Shown one piece after another: positions 1 to 7,836 of a DNA stretch of 15,808 bases. Origin of the DNA: Emcibacteraceae bacterium (GTDB lineage Bacteria > Pseudomonadota > Alphaproteobacteria > Sphingomonadales > Emcibacteraceae); contig JAESUD010000296.1 in the NCBI GenBank assembly GCA_016763335.1, forward strand, positions 1-15,808, written 5' to 3'. Under the pieces are notes generated by a model. That model worked only from the letters and a program-made list of their open reading frames with translations, made no database searches and was not told where the DNA came from. The translations under genes and the position numbers were made by a program. Within the stretch, counting starts at the first letter, position 1; each line of letters opens with the position of its first letter.

Positions 1-975
1 CAATGTGTTAACAATGCCCGGGTTCTTTTGTTCGATGGATTTGTATATCGTCGTACCGCCATAGCTGTCCTCGGCGTCATATGAGCCGATAACGGTCATA
101 ACATTAGCAGTAATATTGTTTAAATGTGGGGCGATGGCCCTACTCTGCCAAAATTCGTCATAATCGCCATGTTCCATTAAATTATTCCAGAAAGGACTTT
201 TACCGTGAAATATTTTATCGTTGACGTTTGAAAGTGCGCCAAGCTCTAAGAAAAATTGGTAGCTGTCATCATGAGGAAATTGAAACCTCGTCGCACTTTC
301 TTGTGTCGGGTTTTTTGGGCCTTGATCAAAACCCCGGAAAAACCGAAAAGCATCAAGCATAAAAAATGCGCCTTGATGGTGGAAATCATCGCCGATATAT
401 ATATCGCCCATGGGCGCTTGCGGTGATGCTGCCTTAATAGCGGGATGGGTATCAATGATACTGGCGGCGGTATAAAATCCGGGGTAAGAAATGCCAAATA
501 AGCCGACTTTGCCGTTATGGTTTTTGACGTTTGTTAACAACCATTCAACCGTATCATATGTATCCGAGCTTTCGTCATGCTCGGTACCGGTTTTATTATC
601 ATTATGGGGCGTCATATTGCGAAAGTCACCTTCTGACATGTTTTTGCCGCGAACATCCTGATAAACGAATATATAACCGTCTTTGGCAAAGCGGTTATCA
701 CCGCCGTTAGGACCAAGGTAATTTGGGTAGTTATTAACGCCGTAAGGACGCAAGGAATATGGCGTTCTTTTTAGCAATATTGGATAAGTAGCACCGCCCT
801 CTTTCGGGGTATAAACCGACGTAAACAGGTGTGTACCATCACGCATGGGGATATTATATTCATGTTTGGTATAATTGGCTTTGAGGTCATAATCACCGTC
901 TGACGCATTTGCCGCAACGTTATTCAAAAGCATTAAACTAATGATTATAAAGAACGATTTTATAATATTTTGCAT
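1..975 (-). CDS. Secreted CocE/NonD family serine hydrolase, C-terminus cut by window edge
   Basis: The visible 325 codons are open to the left edge. They begin with a likely Sec signal peptide: a Lys near the start, a hydrophobic stretch at about residues 7-20, and a probable cleavage after ANA near residue 24. The mature protein should therefore be periplasmic or secreted. The early segment YNIPMRDGTHL resembles the entry to the alpha/beta-hydrolase fold in cocaine esterase, glutaryl-7-ACA acylase and X-Pro dipeptidyl-peptidase relatives. GISYPG (residues 161-166) is the family's G-x-S-Y-x-G nucleophile elbow, with Ser163 as nucleophile. GSYDAED places a probable acid Asp near residue 300. 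The catalytic His and the C-terminal jelly-roll domain lie outside the window. The start is set by AAGGGA five bases before the ATG. It lies 17 bases after the stop of the upstream symporter gene, so the two are probably co-transcribed. The substrate (ester, amide or peptide) cannot be read from the sequence. Confidence 0.88.
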   Translation of the reverse strand, partial: MQNIIKSFFIIISLMLLNNVAANASDGDYDLKANYTKHEYNIPMRDGTHLFTSVYTPKEGGATYPILLKRTPYSLRPYGVNNYPNYLGPNGGDNRFAKDGYIFVYQDVRGKNMSEGDFRNMTPHNDNKTGTEHDESSDTYDTVEWLLTNVKNHNGKVGLFGISYPGFYTAASIIDTHPAIKAASPQAPMGDIYIGDDFHHQGAFFMLDAFRFFRGFDQGPKNPTQESATRFQFPHDDSYQFFLELGALSNVNDKIFHGKSPFWNNLMEHGDYDEFWQSRAIAPHLNNITANVMTVIGSYDAEDSYGGTTIYKSIEQKNPGIVNTL

Positions 976-992
976 GATATTCCCTTATTTAT

Positions 993-2195
993 TTATTTTG
1001 TAAAGCGCGCTAATACGGCAGCACCCACCAGGTCACCCCAAACATTTAATGTTGTTCTCATTCGGTCCAAAAACCAATCAACGCCAAGAATTAAACCGAA
1101 ACCTTCAGCAGGAATGCCGACAATGGAAAATAACATTAATGTCATGATATGTCCCCCTTGCGGAATTCCCGCAGATCCGATTGATGCCAAAGATGTTGTT
1201 AAAGCAATTAACACATAGTCGGAAAACACCATATCAATACCGTAAACCTGCGCAAGGAAAATTGTCGCAACCGATTGATAAACGGCGGTACCGTTCATAT
1301 TAATGGTGCTTCCAAGCGGAATAACAAAGCGGACAGGACTTTTAGGTAATCCGTGGTCTGTGGCGCATTCAATTGATAATGGTACCGTTGCCGAAGAGCT
1401 TGACGTGCTAAGGGCCGTTAAAAGTGCCGGCAACACATCACGGAGATATGTTATTCCCCTTCCCGCAATAAATATCAAAACAATGAATAGTAAAACTGAA
1501 TGAATAACAAGCCCGCTTAGTACAATTACTAGATAACCGCCGACAGCAGCAAATGTTTCGATCACGCCTTCTTTACCGCCAGCCTCGGCAATGGGAGTAG
1601 CGACAAGGGCAAAAATACCAAAAGGTGATAAATACATGATCCAGCCAACAATCACCATCATGATGCCGTTAAGGCTTTCAAAAAATGAACTTACAGCCTT
1701 GCCTTTTTCACCCGTCACCGTCAGGGCAGCACCAAAGATTATTGAAAATATTATGAGCTGTAATAAATCCATATTGGCGGCTGATGCGACAATATTTGGT
1801 GATATAAGTCCGAGAAGTATTTCACCAATGCTTGTTGTTCCGGCATTTGCAGCAATTGACACATCGCTCGGCGTTAAGTGAAAATCCCCGCCCGGAACGG
1901 CTATTTCAGCAAGTGACATACCAATCATGGCAGCAATTAATGTCGTCACTATGAAATAAAGAAACGTAATACCGCCCGGTTTACCAAGTTTTCTAACATC
2001 GCCTAATGATGCAACACCACTTATAATAGCGGCGACAATAAGCGGCACGACAACCATTTTAAGCGCATTAAGAAATAATGTTCCCATCCAGGAAAACATC
2101 AGCGCGTCTTCCCCCATATACCACCCAGCGGCAACCCCAAGAATGACGGAAACAATAATTGAATAGAGTAAAAGCATCGTATGACGCTTTGACAT
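993..2195 (-). CDS. Dicarboxylate/amino acid:cation symporter (DAACS, SLC1 family), copy 1
   Basis: This 400-residue inner-membrane transporter has the glutamate/aspartate symporter fold. A Ser-rich HP1 hairpin motif, STSSSSAT, lies at residues 263-270. A TM7 motif, NMNGT, lies at 299-303. An HP2 hairpin, IGSAGIPQGG, lies at 339-348. TM8 carries Asp373, Asp377, Arg380, Thr381 and Asn384. The last four correspond to Asp394, Arg397, Thr398 and Asn401 of the archaeal homologue GltPh, where the Arg binds the substrate side-chain carboxylate, so an acidic amino acid or C4-dicarboxylate is likely. TM7 has Asn301 where GltPh has Asp312, a cation-site residue. A TTG 12 bases upstream could extend the frame, but I chose the ATG at 2195 because GGAG sits six bases before it. 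The gene follows a second DAACS gene and precedes a secreted hydrolase gene. Confidence 0.93.
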   Translation of the reverse strand: MSKRHTMLLLYSIIVSVILGVAAGWYMGEDALMFSWMGTLFLNALKMVVVPLIVAAIISGVASLGDVRKLGKPGGITFLYFIVTTLIAAMIGMSLAEIAVPGGDFHLTPSDVSIAANAGTTSIGEILLGLISPNIVASAANMDLLQLIIFSIIFGAALTVTGEKGKAVSSFFESLNGIMMVIVGWIMYLSPFGIFALVATPIAEAGGKEGVIETFAAVGGYLVIVLSGLVIHSVLLFIVLIFIAGRGITYLRDVLPALLTALSTSSSSATVPLSIECATDHGLPKSPVRFVIPLGSTINMNGTAVYQSVATIFLAQVYGIDMVFSDYVLIALTTSLASIGSAGIPQGGHIMTLMLFSIVGIPAEGFGLILGVDWFLDRMRTTLNVWGDLVGAAVLARFTK

Positions 2196-2215
2196 ATAAT
2201 TCTCCAATTTTGTAA

Positions 2216-2254
2216 AAATAAAGGCCTAGCGATAAATTCACCAAGCCTTTATTT
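2216..2254 (-). terminator. Intrinsic terminator or attenuator between the two symporter genes
   Basis: Two 14-base arms (2216-2229 and 2241-2254) pair fully with two G-U wobbles around an 11-base loop. On the minus strand the stem ends in a T-rich run (TTTATTTTT), as in a Rho-independent terminator. It begins 10 bases after the stop of the upstream symporter gene. The T-run ends only a few bases before the ribosome site of the downstream gene. The A-rich opposite flank means it could also work in the other direction. Confidence 0.8.
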
Positions 2255-2264
2255 ATTTGATAAG

Positions 2265-3509
2265 TTAGATATTTGGATCTCTTCTGAACTCGTCGAGATC
2301 AATCTCGCCTTCCCATTTTGCCACGGCTGTACAAACAGCAAGGTCACCTGTGACGTTGACAGTTGTTCTTAACATATCAAGCGGGCGGTCAAACGGAAGT
2401 AAGAAACCAACGACAATGGCCGTCTGTTCCGCAGAAACGCCAATGACGCCGAGAACACCAGCCAGCAAAAATAAACTTGCAGATGGAACAGCGGCAGTAC
2501 CGATTGATGCAATCGTTGTTGTCATTGCAATTAAACCATAATCCATTAGGGAAAGCTCAATGCCAAAAGATTGTGCCGTAAATACAGCAACAATTCCCAC
2601 ATAAATTGCTGTGCCGTCCATGTTAATTGTCGCACCAAGCGGGATAACGGATGATGCTACGGATGACTTGATCCCAAGGTTATCTTCTGCAACGGCAATA
2701 GTAACCGGCATTGTTGCACTGCTGGATGATGTTGAAAAAGCAACCAATTGGGCATCGATGATATCTTTGAAGAAACGAATGGCGGGTAAACGCAATACTA
2801 CCTGAATGAGTGCGCCATGCATCAATATTACATGAAGTACACAGCCCAGCAATATTGTTCCAGCTAGTGGAACGACATCAAGTAATGCAGCCGCACCCTT
2901 TGTGCCTGCAACAGAAGCAATAAGAGCAAACACACCAAAAGGAGCCACTTCCATAATCATATGTGTGATTTTAAGAATTACTTCCGAAGCACTGTCCATT
3001 AATTTTGCAACGGGCTTTGCTTTTTCGCCAGCCGTCATAATACCAATGCCAAATATGAGTGCAAAGAAAATAACCGCTAATATATCGCCGTCGGCCAGTG
3101 CCGCTATAGGATTGGCAGGTATAATATTCATCATACGCTCACCAAGTGGCATTGCTGCTTCCAAAGTTAAGGACTCGCCACCTGTTATAGAGACGCCAAC
3201 ACCGGGTTGGAAAATTGCAGCAAGGGCTAAACCAATTGTGATGGCTACGGCTGTCGTACCAAGATAAAGCGCCATTGTTTTAACACCAATAGAACCCAGC
3301 TTTTTAGGGCTGCCCATTGCGACAACACCGGAAACGAGCGTGACAAAAATCAAAGGAACCACAATCATGCGGATGAGTTTAATAAAAACATCACCAATCC
3401 ATTTAATATTTGTTGCCGATTCCCCGAATATTGACCCAACGATGACACCTAGCACAAGCGCTAGAACAATCCGTTTCCAGAGCTTGATTTCGAACCATTT
3501 TTTAATCAT
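2265..3509 (-). CDS. Dicarboxylate/amino acid:cation symporter (DAACS, SLC1 family), copy 2
   Basis: This 414-residue transporter is a clear but divergent relative of its downstream neighbour. It has STSSSSAT at residues 259-266 (HP1), the complete NMDGT cation motif at 296-300 (TM7), IGTAAVPSAS at 336-345 (HP2), and TM8 residues Asp374, Asp378, Arg381, Thr382 and Asn385. The Arg/Asp pair in TM8 is the GltPh-type signature for acidic substrates (aspartate, glutamate or C4-dicarboxylates). Cation-coupled import across the inner membrane is the family role. Which cation and which substrate cannot be fixed from sequence. The short charged tail (GEIDLDEFRRDPNI) is cytoplasmic in the family. The ATG at 3509 has GGAG six bases upstream. 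It is the first gene of the leftward cluster, divergent from trpG, and is followed by a strong terminator hairpin. Confidence 0.93.
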   Translation of the reverse strand: MIKKWFEIKLWKRIVLALVLGVIVGSIFGESATNIKWIGDVFIKLIRMIVVPLIFVTLVSGVVAMGSPKKLGSIGVKTMALYLGTTAVAITIGLALAAIFQPGVGVSITGGESLTLEAAMPLGERMMNIIPANPIAALADGDILAVIFFALIFGIGIMTAGEKAKPVAKLMDSASEVILKITHMIMEVAPFGVFALIASVAGTKGAAALLDVVPLAGTILLGCVLHVILMHGALIQVVLRLPAIRFFKDIIDAQLVAFSTSSSSATMPVTIAVAEDNLGIKSSVASSVIPLGATINMDGTAIYVGIVAVFTAQSFGIELSLMDYGLIAMTTTIASIGTAAVPSASLFLLAGVLGVIGVSAEQTAIVVGFLLPFDRPLDMLRTTVNVTGDLAVCTAVAKWEGEIDLDEFRRDPNI

Positions 3510-3674
3510 TTAACACTCCATCCCTACTTTTATATTTTGTTTTTAATTGGAGAATTTTATCATTTTTTTTAATAAAAATCCATTCCCCTTAAAAAGACCT
3601 TAATTTATTGTTGTACCTTTTGCAGCATCTTTTATAAAAGAAGTAGTATTTTTTTAAAAAAGGCAAAGATTTTT
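3510..3674. promoter_or_regulatory. Divergent promoter region between symporter copy 2 and trpG
   Basis: This very AT-rich 165-base gap separates two head-to-head genes, so it must hold promoters for both unless one is internal. A rightward candidate is TTGTAC (3611-3616), a 16-base spacer, then TATAAA (3633-3638), about 37 bases before the trpG start. I see no convincing leftward pair. No Trp-rich leader peptide or attenuator hairpin is visible ahead of trpG. Confidence 0.4.
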
Positions 3675-4265
3675 ATGTTTATTTTGATCGATAATTACGA
3701 CAGTTATACCTATAATTTATACCATTACCTTGGTGAAATCGGCGCAGATGTTGACGTTTTTCGAAACAATGAAATTTCTGTTGATGAATTAAAATCAAAA
3801 AAACCAAAAGGAATTATTCTTTCCCCCGGCCCCTGTACACCGGATGATGCCGGTATTTGCATGGATATTATTGAACAACTTGGTGAAAACGTCCCAATTT
3901 TAGGGGTCTGCCTTGGCCATCAATCAATTGGTCAAGTATATGGCGGCAAGGTTATTCGCGCACCTTATTTAATGCATGGCAAAGTAAGCAAAATGTTTCA
4001 TAAAGACCGCACTTTATTTAATGGCTTTAAAAGCCCCTTTATAGCCACACGGTATCATTCACTTATTGTTGACCGCGAAAGCCTGCCAGACGTGCTGGAA
4101 ATTACCGCAGAAACAGAAGACGGTATTATTATGGGTCTTAGTCATAAACACTTTCCAGTTCACGGGGTTCAGTTCCACCCAGAAAGTATAGCATCAGAAC
4201 ATGGACATGATTTATTGAAAAATTTTATTACCATCGCCGATGAATTTAACAGTGAGGCCGCATGA
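3675..4265 (+). CDS. trpG: Anthranilate synthase component II (glutamine amidotransferase)
   Basis: This 196-residue class I glutamine amidotransferase supplies ammonia from glutamine to the TrpE subunit for anthranilate formation, the first step of tryptophan synthesis. It is cytosolic. The triad is visible: Cys79 in GVCLGHQ (77-83), and His168 and Glu170 in VQFHPES. The oxyanion-loop segment ILSPGPCTP lies at 48-56, and RYHSLIV at 126-132 is typical of TrpG/PabA. The length is normal. TrpG and PabA cannot be separated by motif alone and one protein may serve both anthranilate and folate synthesis. The call as TrpG comes from the 4-base ATGA overlap with trpD. No trpE lies in the window. An AGG about 11 bases before the ATG is a loosely spaced ribosome site. 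Confidence 0.93.
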   Translation: MFILIDNYDSYTYNLYHYLGEIGADVDVFRNNEISVDELKSKKPKGIILSPGPCTPDDAGICMDIIEQLGENVPILGVCLGHQSIGQVYGGKVIRAPYLMHGKVSKMFHKDRTLFNGFKSPFIATRYHSLIVDRESLPDVLEITAETEDGIIMGLSHKHFPVHGVQFHPESIASEHGHDLLKNFITIADEFNSEAA

Positions 4266-5317
4266 TGGCATTTGATTTTAAAAAATTAATAAATTATCTC
4301 GCTCAAGGAAACATATTAAGTCGTGATATGTCGCGTAATGCTTTCGAATATATGATGAATGGTGATGCTACCGGTCCACAGATTGGTGCATTTCTTATGG
4401 GGTTGCGAATACGTGGAGAACGTGTCGAAGAAATAATTGGTGCAGTAGAGGCTATGCGCAATAAAGCTTTGACTATAAAAGCCCCAGAAGGTGCGGTTGA
4501 TACTTGCGGAACAGGCGGCGATCAATCTGGTAGCTATAATATTTCCACTGCTGCGGCAATAGTATTGGCATCGTGTGGTGTACCAGTAGCGAAACATGGA
4601 AACCGTGCAGCATCCTCAAAAACTGGAAGTGCTGACGTTCTTGAAACGTTAGGTATCAATATTGATGCAGATATGGAAATAGTTAAGCGCTGTCTGTATG
4701 AACTTGGAATAAGTTTTTTAATGGCCACCCGGCATCATAGTGCCGCGCGCCATGTGGGTCCAGCCCGTGCAGCTCTCGGAACACAAACAATCTTTAATAT
4801 TATTGGGCCACTGTCAAATCCAGCAGAAACGAAATATCAAGTGATAGGTGTTTTTGATAAAAAATGGAATGTACCAATGGCTGAAGTTCTTGGAACCTTA
4901 GGTAGTGAACATGTATGGGTAGTGACTGGATCAGATGGTCTTGATGAAATAACAATTACTGGCGAAACCCATGTGGCAGAATTTAAAGACGGGAAAATTA
5001 ATGAATTTACCGTCTCACCGGAAGACGCCGGATTAAAGCGCGCGACAATGAAAGAAATTGAAGGCGGTGACGCGGAGTATAATGCGGCCGCAATATGGGA
5101 TATTCTTGGTAGTAAAAAGAATGCCTACCGGGATATTGTCCTGCTTAACACATCCGCCGCATTAATTGTTAGTGGTAATGCGGCGGATTTAAAAGACGGT
5201 GCAAGAATTGCGGCACAGGCAATTGATAGCGGCAAAGCCAAGAAAACCCTTGAAAACTGGATCGAGATGAGCAACCAAGAGCCGCCCGTTATTGAAGAAG
5301 ACAAAGAAGATGAGTAA
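4262..5317 (+). CDS. trpD: Anthranilate phosphoribosyltransferase
   Basis: This enzyme transfers the phosphoribosyl group from PRPP to anthranilate, the second committed step of tryptophan synthesis. The 351-residue length fits the family. An all-alpha N-terminal region (1-75) is followed by the PRPP loop CGTGGDQSGSYNIST (82-96), then KHGNRAASSKTGSADVLE (111-128). The segment RHHSAARHVGPARAALGTQ (157-175) holds the anthranilate-binding region, and FNIIGPLSNPA (178-188) follows. The second codon is also ATG, so the start is ambiguous by one residue. I use the first ATG, which overlaps the trpG stop as ATGA, a sign of translational coupling. The C-terminus is strongly acidic (EEDKEDE), and its last codons overlap the trpC start by 8 bases. 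Confidence 0.95.
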   Translation: MMAFDFKKLINYLAQGNILSRDMSRNAFEYMMNGDATGPQIGAFLMGLRIRGERVEEIIGAVEAMRNKALTIKAPEGAVDTCGTGGDQSGSYNISTAAAIVLASCGVPVAKHGNRAASSKTGSADVLETLGINIDADMEIVKRCLYELGISFLMATRHHSAARHVGPARAALGTQTIFNIIGPLSNPAETKYQVIGVFDKKWNVPMAEVLGTLGSEHVWVVTGSDGLDEITITGETHVAEFKDGKINEFTVSPEDAGLKRATMKEIEGGDAEYNAAAIWDILGSKKNAYRDIVLLNTSAALIVSGNAADLKDGARIAAQAIDSGKAKKTLENWIEMSNQEPPVIEEDKEDE

Positions 5318-6107
5318 TATTTTAAGTAAAATTGCTGCGACAACACGCGACCATGTGGCAAAATGTAAATTAACAAGACCCCTTTTTGAAATTGAAAAAG
5401 CCGCCAAGGCCGCCTCTCCTGTTCGTGGGTTTCATAAAAACCTTCTAACCGCCGAGAAAGAAGGACGTTACGGACTTATATCTGAAATTAAAAAAGCAAG
5501 CCCCAGCAAAGGATAAATCAGAGAAAATTTTAACCCTAAGGAGCTTGCAAAAGCTTATGAGGATGGCGGTGCGAGCTGCCTTAGTGTGCTAACGGATGTG
5601 CCATATTTTATGGGCGCAGATCAATTTTTGATTGAAGCACGCACCGCAACGTCGCTTCCTGCACTACGCAAGGACTTTATGATTGACCCATATCAGATTA
5701 TTGAAGCCCGGTCCCTAGGCGCCGATTGCATATTGCTTATTATGGCAATGATTGATGATGATTTAGCGGCGGAACTTGAACAAACAGCCATTGAATATAA
5801 ACTTGATGTATTAGTTGAAGTTCATGATGCTAATGAATTGGAACGAGCGCATAAATTGTCATCATCGCTTTTTGGTATTAATAACAGAAATCTTAAAACA
5901 TTTGAAGTTTCACTTGATACTACTGCCCAGCTTTCAAAACTAGCCGATAAAGACCGCACATTGGTGAGTGAGAGCGGTTTATTTAGCCATGATGATTTGA
6001 AAATGATAAAAGAAACATGCGGCATTAACAGTTTTCTTATTGGTGAAGCATTGATGCGCCAAGATGATGTCAAATTGGCAACCAGAAAACTGCTTTTTAA
6101 TGATTAG
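5310..6107 (+). pseudogene. trpC: Indole-3-glycerol phosphate synthase interrupted by an in-frame TAA
   Basis: An intact TrpC would cyclise CdRP to indole-3-glycerol phosphate. The frame from the ATG at 5310 is 265 codons, a normal TrpC length, but codon 69 is TAA. The first piece ends at EIKKASPSKG and carries catalytic Lys61 (Lys53 of the Sulfolobus enzyme). In the same frame after the stop come [44 protein letters not shown] and SESG, which hold the remaining catalytic and phosphate-binding positions. No other stop or frameshift is present. The family usually reads SPSKG-Leu-Ile-Arg here, so one TTA-to-TAA change explains the break. The GTG at 5586 is too far inside the barrel to be a sensible restart. 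The ATG overlaps the trpD stop by 8 bases. A real mutation, read-through and a base-calling error are all possible. Confidence 0.9.
5514..5516 (+). other. Premature TAA codon within trpC
   Basis: The triplet follows SPSKG and precedes IRENF in a continuous frame. TrpC homologues commonly have Leu here, and TTA is one base away. TAA is a genuine terminator elsewhere in this window (trpD, moaC, lexA, the histidine kinase gene and others), so a changed genetic code is not the explanation. Confidence 0.95.
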
Positions 6108-6147
6108 GATCAAGTTTTTAACTTGCAATAAGGCTTAGGAAAGAACC

Positions 6148-6624
6148 ATGTCAAATTTAACCCATCTAGATAATCAGGGCCGTGCCAGCATGGTTGATGT
6201 ATCCGAAAAACCAGAAACCAAACGCATTGCAACCGCAAAAGGCCGCATATACATGACGGCGGAGACCCTTGCGTTAATCGATAAAGGCGGCGTTAAAAAG
6301 GGCGATGTATATACGGTTGCCCGGTTGGCCGGCATTATGGCTGCCAAGAAAACTGCTGATCTGATACCGCTTTGCCATCCCTTACCCATTCAGAATGTTC
6401 AGGTTGATCTCGTCAGTAATACTGAGGGTAACTACGTTGACATTACGGCAACAGCCAGTCTTTATGGTCGGACCGGCATTGAAATGGAGGCATTAGCCGC
6501 GGTTTCTGTAGCAGCGCTTACCATTTATGACATGTGTAAAGCCGTTGATAAAGCGATGAGGATCAGCGATATACGCCTCACCCATAAATCCGGCGGCAAA
6601 TCAGGAACTTATGAAGCGGAATAA
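6148..6624 (+). CDS. moaC: Cyclic pyranopterin monophosphate synthase
   Basis: MoaC acts after MoaA in the first stage of molybdenum cofactor synthesis and forms cyclic pyranopterin monophosphate in the cytosol. At 158 residues it is the usual size. Residues known as functional in the E. coli protein fall at the same numbers here: Lys51, His77 in LIPLCHPL (72-79), Glu112 in GRTGIEME, and Asp128 and Lys131 in YDMCK. The C-terminal KSGGKSG (147-153) is also typical. AGGAAAG lies just upstream of the ATG. The gene begins 40 bases after the trpC stop and ends 5 bases before moeA, so moaC and moeA are one transcription unit, possibly continuing from trpGDC. Confidence 0.97.
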   Translation: MSNLTHLDNQGRASMVDVSEKPETKRIATAKGRIYMTAETLALIDKGGVKKGDVYTVARLAGIMAAKKTADLIPLCHPLPIQNVQVDLVSNTEGNYVDITATASLYGRTGIEMEALAAVSVAALTIYDMCKAVDKAMRISDIRLTHKSGGKSGTYEAE

Positions 6625-6629
6625 TTAAT

Positions 6630-7826
6630 ATGGCCCTCCTTCCCGTTACAGATGCATTAGCGCGCGTTTTAAATTCTGTTTCCACGCTTGATACGGAAAC
6701 TGTGAGCATACATGATGCTCTTGGCAGGATTACTGCAAAGGATATACGTTCAAACCTAACACAGCCCCCCTTTGCAGCATCGGCAATGGATGGTTATGCC
6801 GTTTTATATGATGATATTAGCAACCCTTTAAAAGTGGTCGGGGAATCCCAAGCGGGCTTATCATACACGGGAACTCTAAAATCCGGTGAAGCCGTGCGAA
6901 TTTTTACCGGTGCGCCAATGGTTGATGGTGCAGACACCGTTGTTATACAGGAAAATGTCAACCGTGATGATGACCAATTGATCATTAATGAATGCAAAGC
7001 CCGCGGCAGCAATATTCGCGCCGCCGGTAGTGATTTCATGGTCGATGAAGTACTTGTTGAAGCAAATATCAAACTCGATGCCCGTCATATTGCTTTAATT
7101 GCCGCCGGAAATGTGGCTGAATTCACCGTCTATAAAAGACCTAAAGTAGCAATATTATCAACCGGCGATGAACTTTGCGAAGTAGGGTCAAAAATTGGCC
7201 CTGATAAAATTGTAAATTCAAATGTACCGTTATTTATGGCATTGGTAAAAGAAAGCGGCGGAATTGCCATTAATATCGGCACAGCAAAGGACACTGCGGA
7301 AGATGTCAAAGCAAAAATCGCCCTTGTTAAAGATGTTGATATGTTTGTTAGTATCGGCGGCGTGTCGGTTGGTGATTATGATATTATTCAAGATATACTC
7401 AAGGAAAGCGGCTTAAAGGTTGAATTCTGGAAAGTGGCGATGATGCCGGGTAAACCGGTTGTTTATGGTGACTTTAACGGCATTCCTTATTTTGGAATGC
7501 CCGGCAATCCATCAAGTGCCTATGTTTGCTTCGCCAATTTCATGCTTCCTGCCCTATATAAAATGCAGGGTCTACTTGATGGTGGTTTCCCTACAAGCCA
7601 TGCGCGTCTTGAACATAAATTAAAACAAGGTAGCAGCCGTGTTAATTATATGCGGGCGACTTATCATGAAAACGAACTTGGCGAAAAGCTTGTCAGCTCA
7701 ACGCTTACACAAAGTAGTGCAAATCTAAAAACTCTGGCCCGTTCAAACTGCCTTCTTGTGCGCGAATTAAAGGTCCCAGAGGCAAATATTGGTGATTTGG
7801 TTAGAATTATTATCATTAAACCATAG
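6630..7826 (+). CDS. moeA: Molybdopterin molybdenumtransferase
   Basis: MoeA inserts molybdate into adenylylated molybdopterin, the last general step of molybdenum cofactor synthesis, in the cytosol. The 398-residue length matches the family. In order: PPFAASAMDGYA (46-57) in the N-terminal domain, ILSTGDEL (175-182) opening the MogA-like domain, SIGGVSVGDYD (241-251), KVAMMPGKPVVYG (268-280) and GMPGNPSS (289-296) in the MPT-binding core, then a C-terminal beta domain. It follows moaC after 5 bases, with no strong ribosome site before the ATG, which suggests coupling to moaC translation. Nothing in the sequence looks damaged. Confidence 0.96.
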   Translation: MALLPVTDALARVLNSVSTLDTETVSIHDALGRITAKDIRSNLTQPPFAASAMDGYAVLYDDISNPLKVVGESQAGLSYTGTLKSGEAVRIFTGAPMVDGADTVVIQENVNRDDDQLIINECKARGSNIRAAGSDFMVDEVLVEANIKLDARHIALIAAGNVAEFTVYKRPKVAILSTGDELCEVGSKIGPDKIVNSNVPLFMALVKESGGIAINIGTAKDTAEDVKAKIALVKDVDMFVSIGGVSVGDYDIIQDILKESGLKVEFWKVAMMPGKPVVYGDFNGIPYFGMPGNPSSAYVCFANFMLPALYKMQGLLDGGFPTSHARLEHKLKQGSSRVNYMRATYHENELGEKLVSSTLTQSSANLKTLARSNCLLVRELKVPEANIGDLVRIIIIKP

Positions 7827-7836
7827 TTATTTGTTT

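Noticed and set aside
246..497. Minus-strand 83-residue open frame at 246-497
   Set aside because: It lies inside the hydrolase gene in another frame. The hydrolase frame carries the signal peptide and the GxSYxG motif.
3510..3674. trp attenuator or Trp-rich leader peptide before trpG
   Set aside because: No TGG-rich short ORF and no paired terminator/antiterminator hairpins could be found in this gap.
5586..6107. A separate 173-residue gene starting at GTG 5586
   Set aside because: It is the downstream piece of trpC in the same frame. Homology continues upstream of this GTG to the TAA codon, and no ribosome site precedes it.
5310..6107. Stop-codon reassignment or selenocysteine/pyrrolysine recoding at the trpC stop
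   Set aside because: The codon is TAA, not TGA or TAG, and TAA ends many other genes here. TrpC needs no special residue at this Leu position.
6111..6125. CAAGTT-TTT-AACTTG hairpin between trpC and moaC as a terminator
   Set aside because: Only six weak base pairs with a three-base loop and no T-run after it. At most a minor RNA structure.
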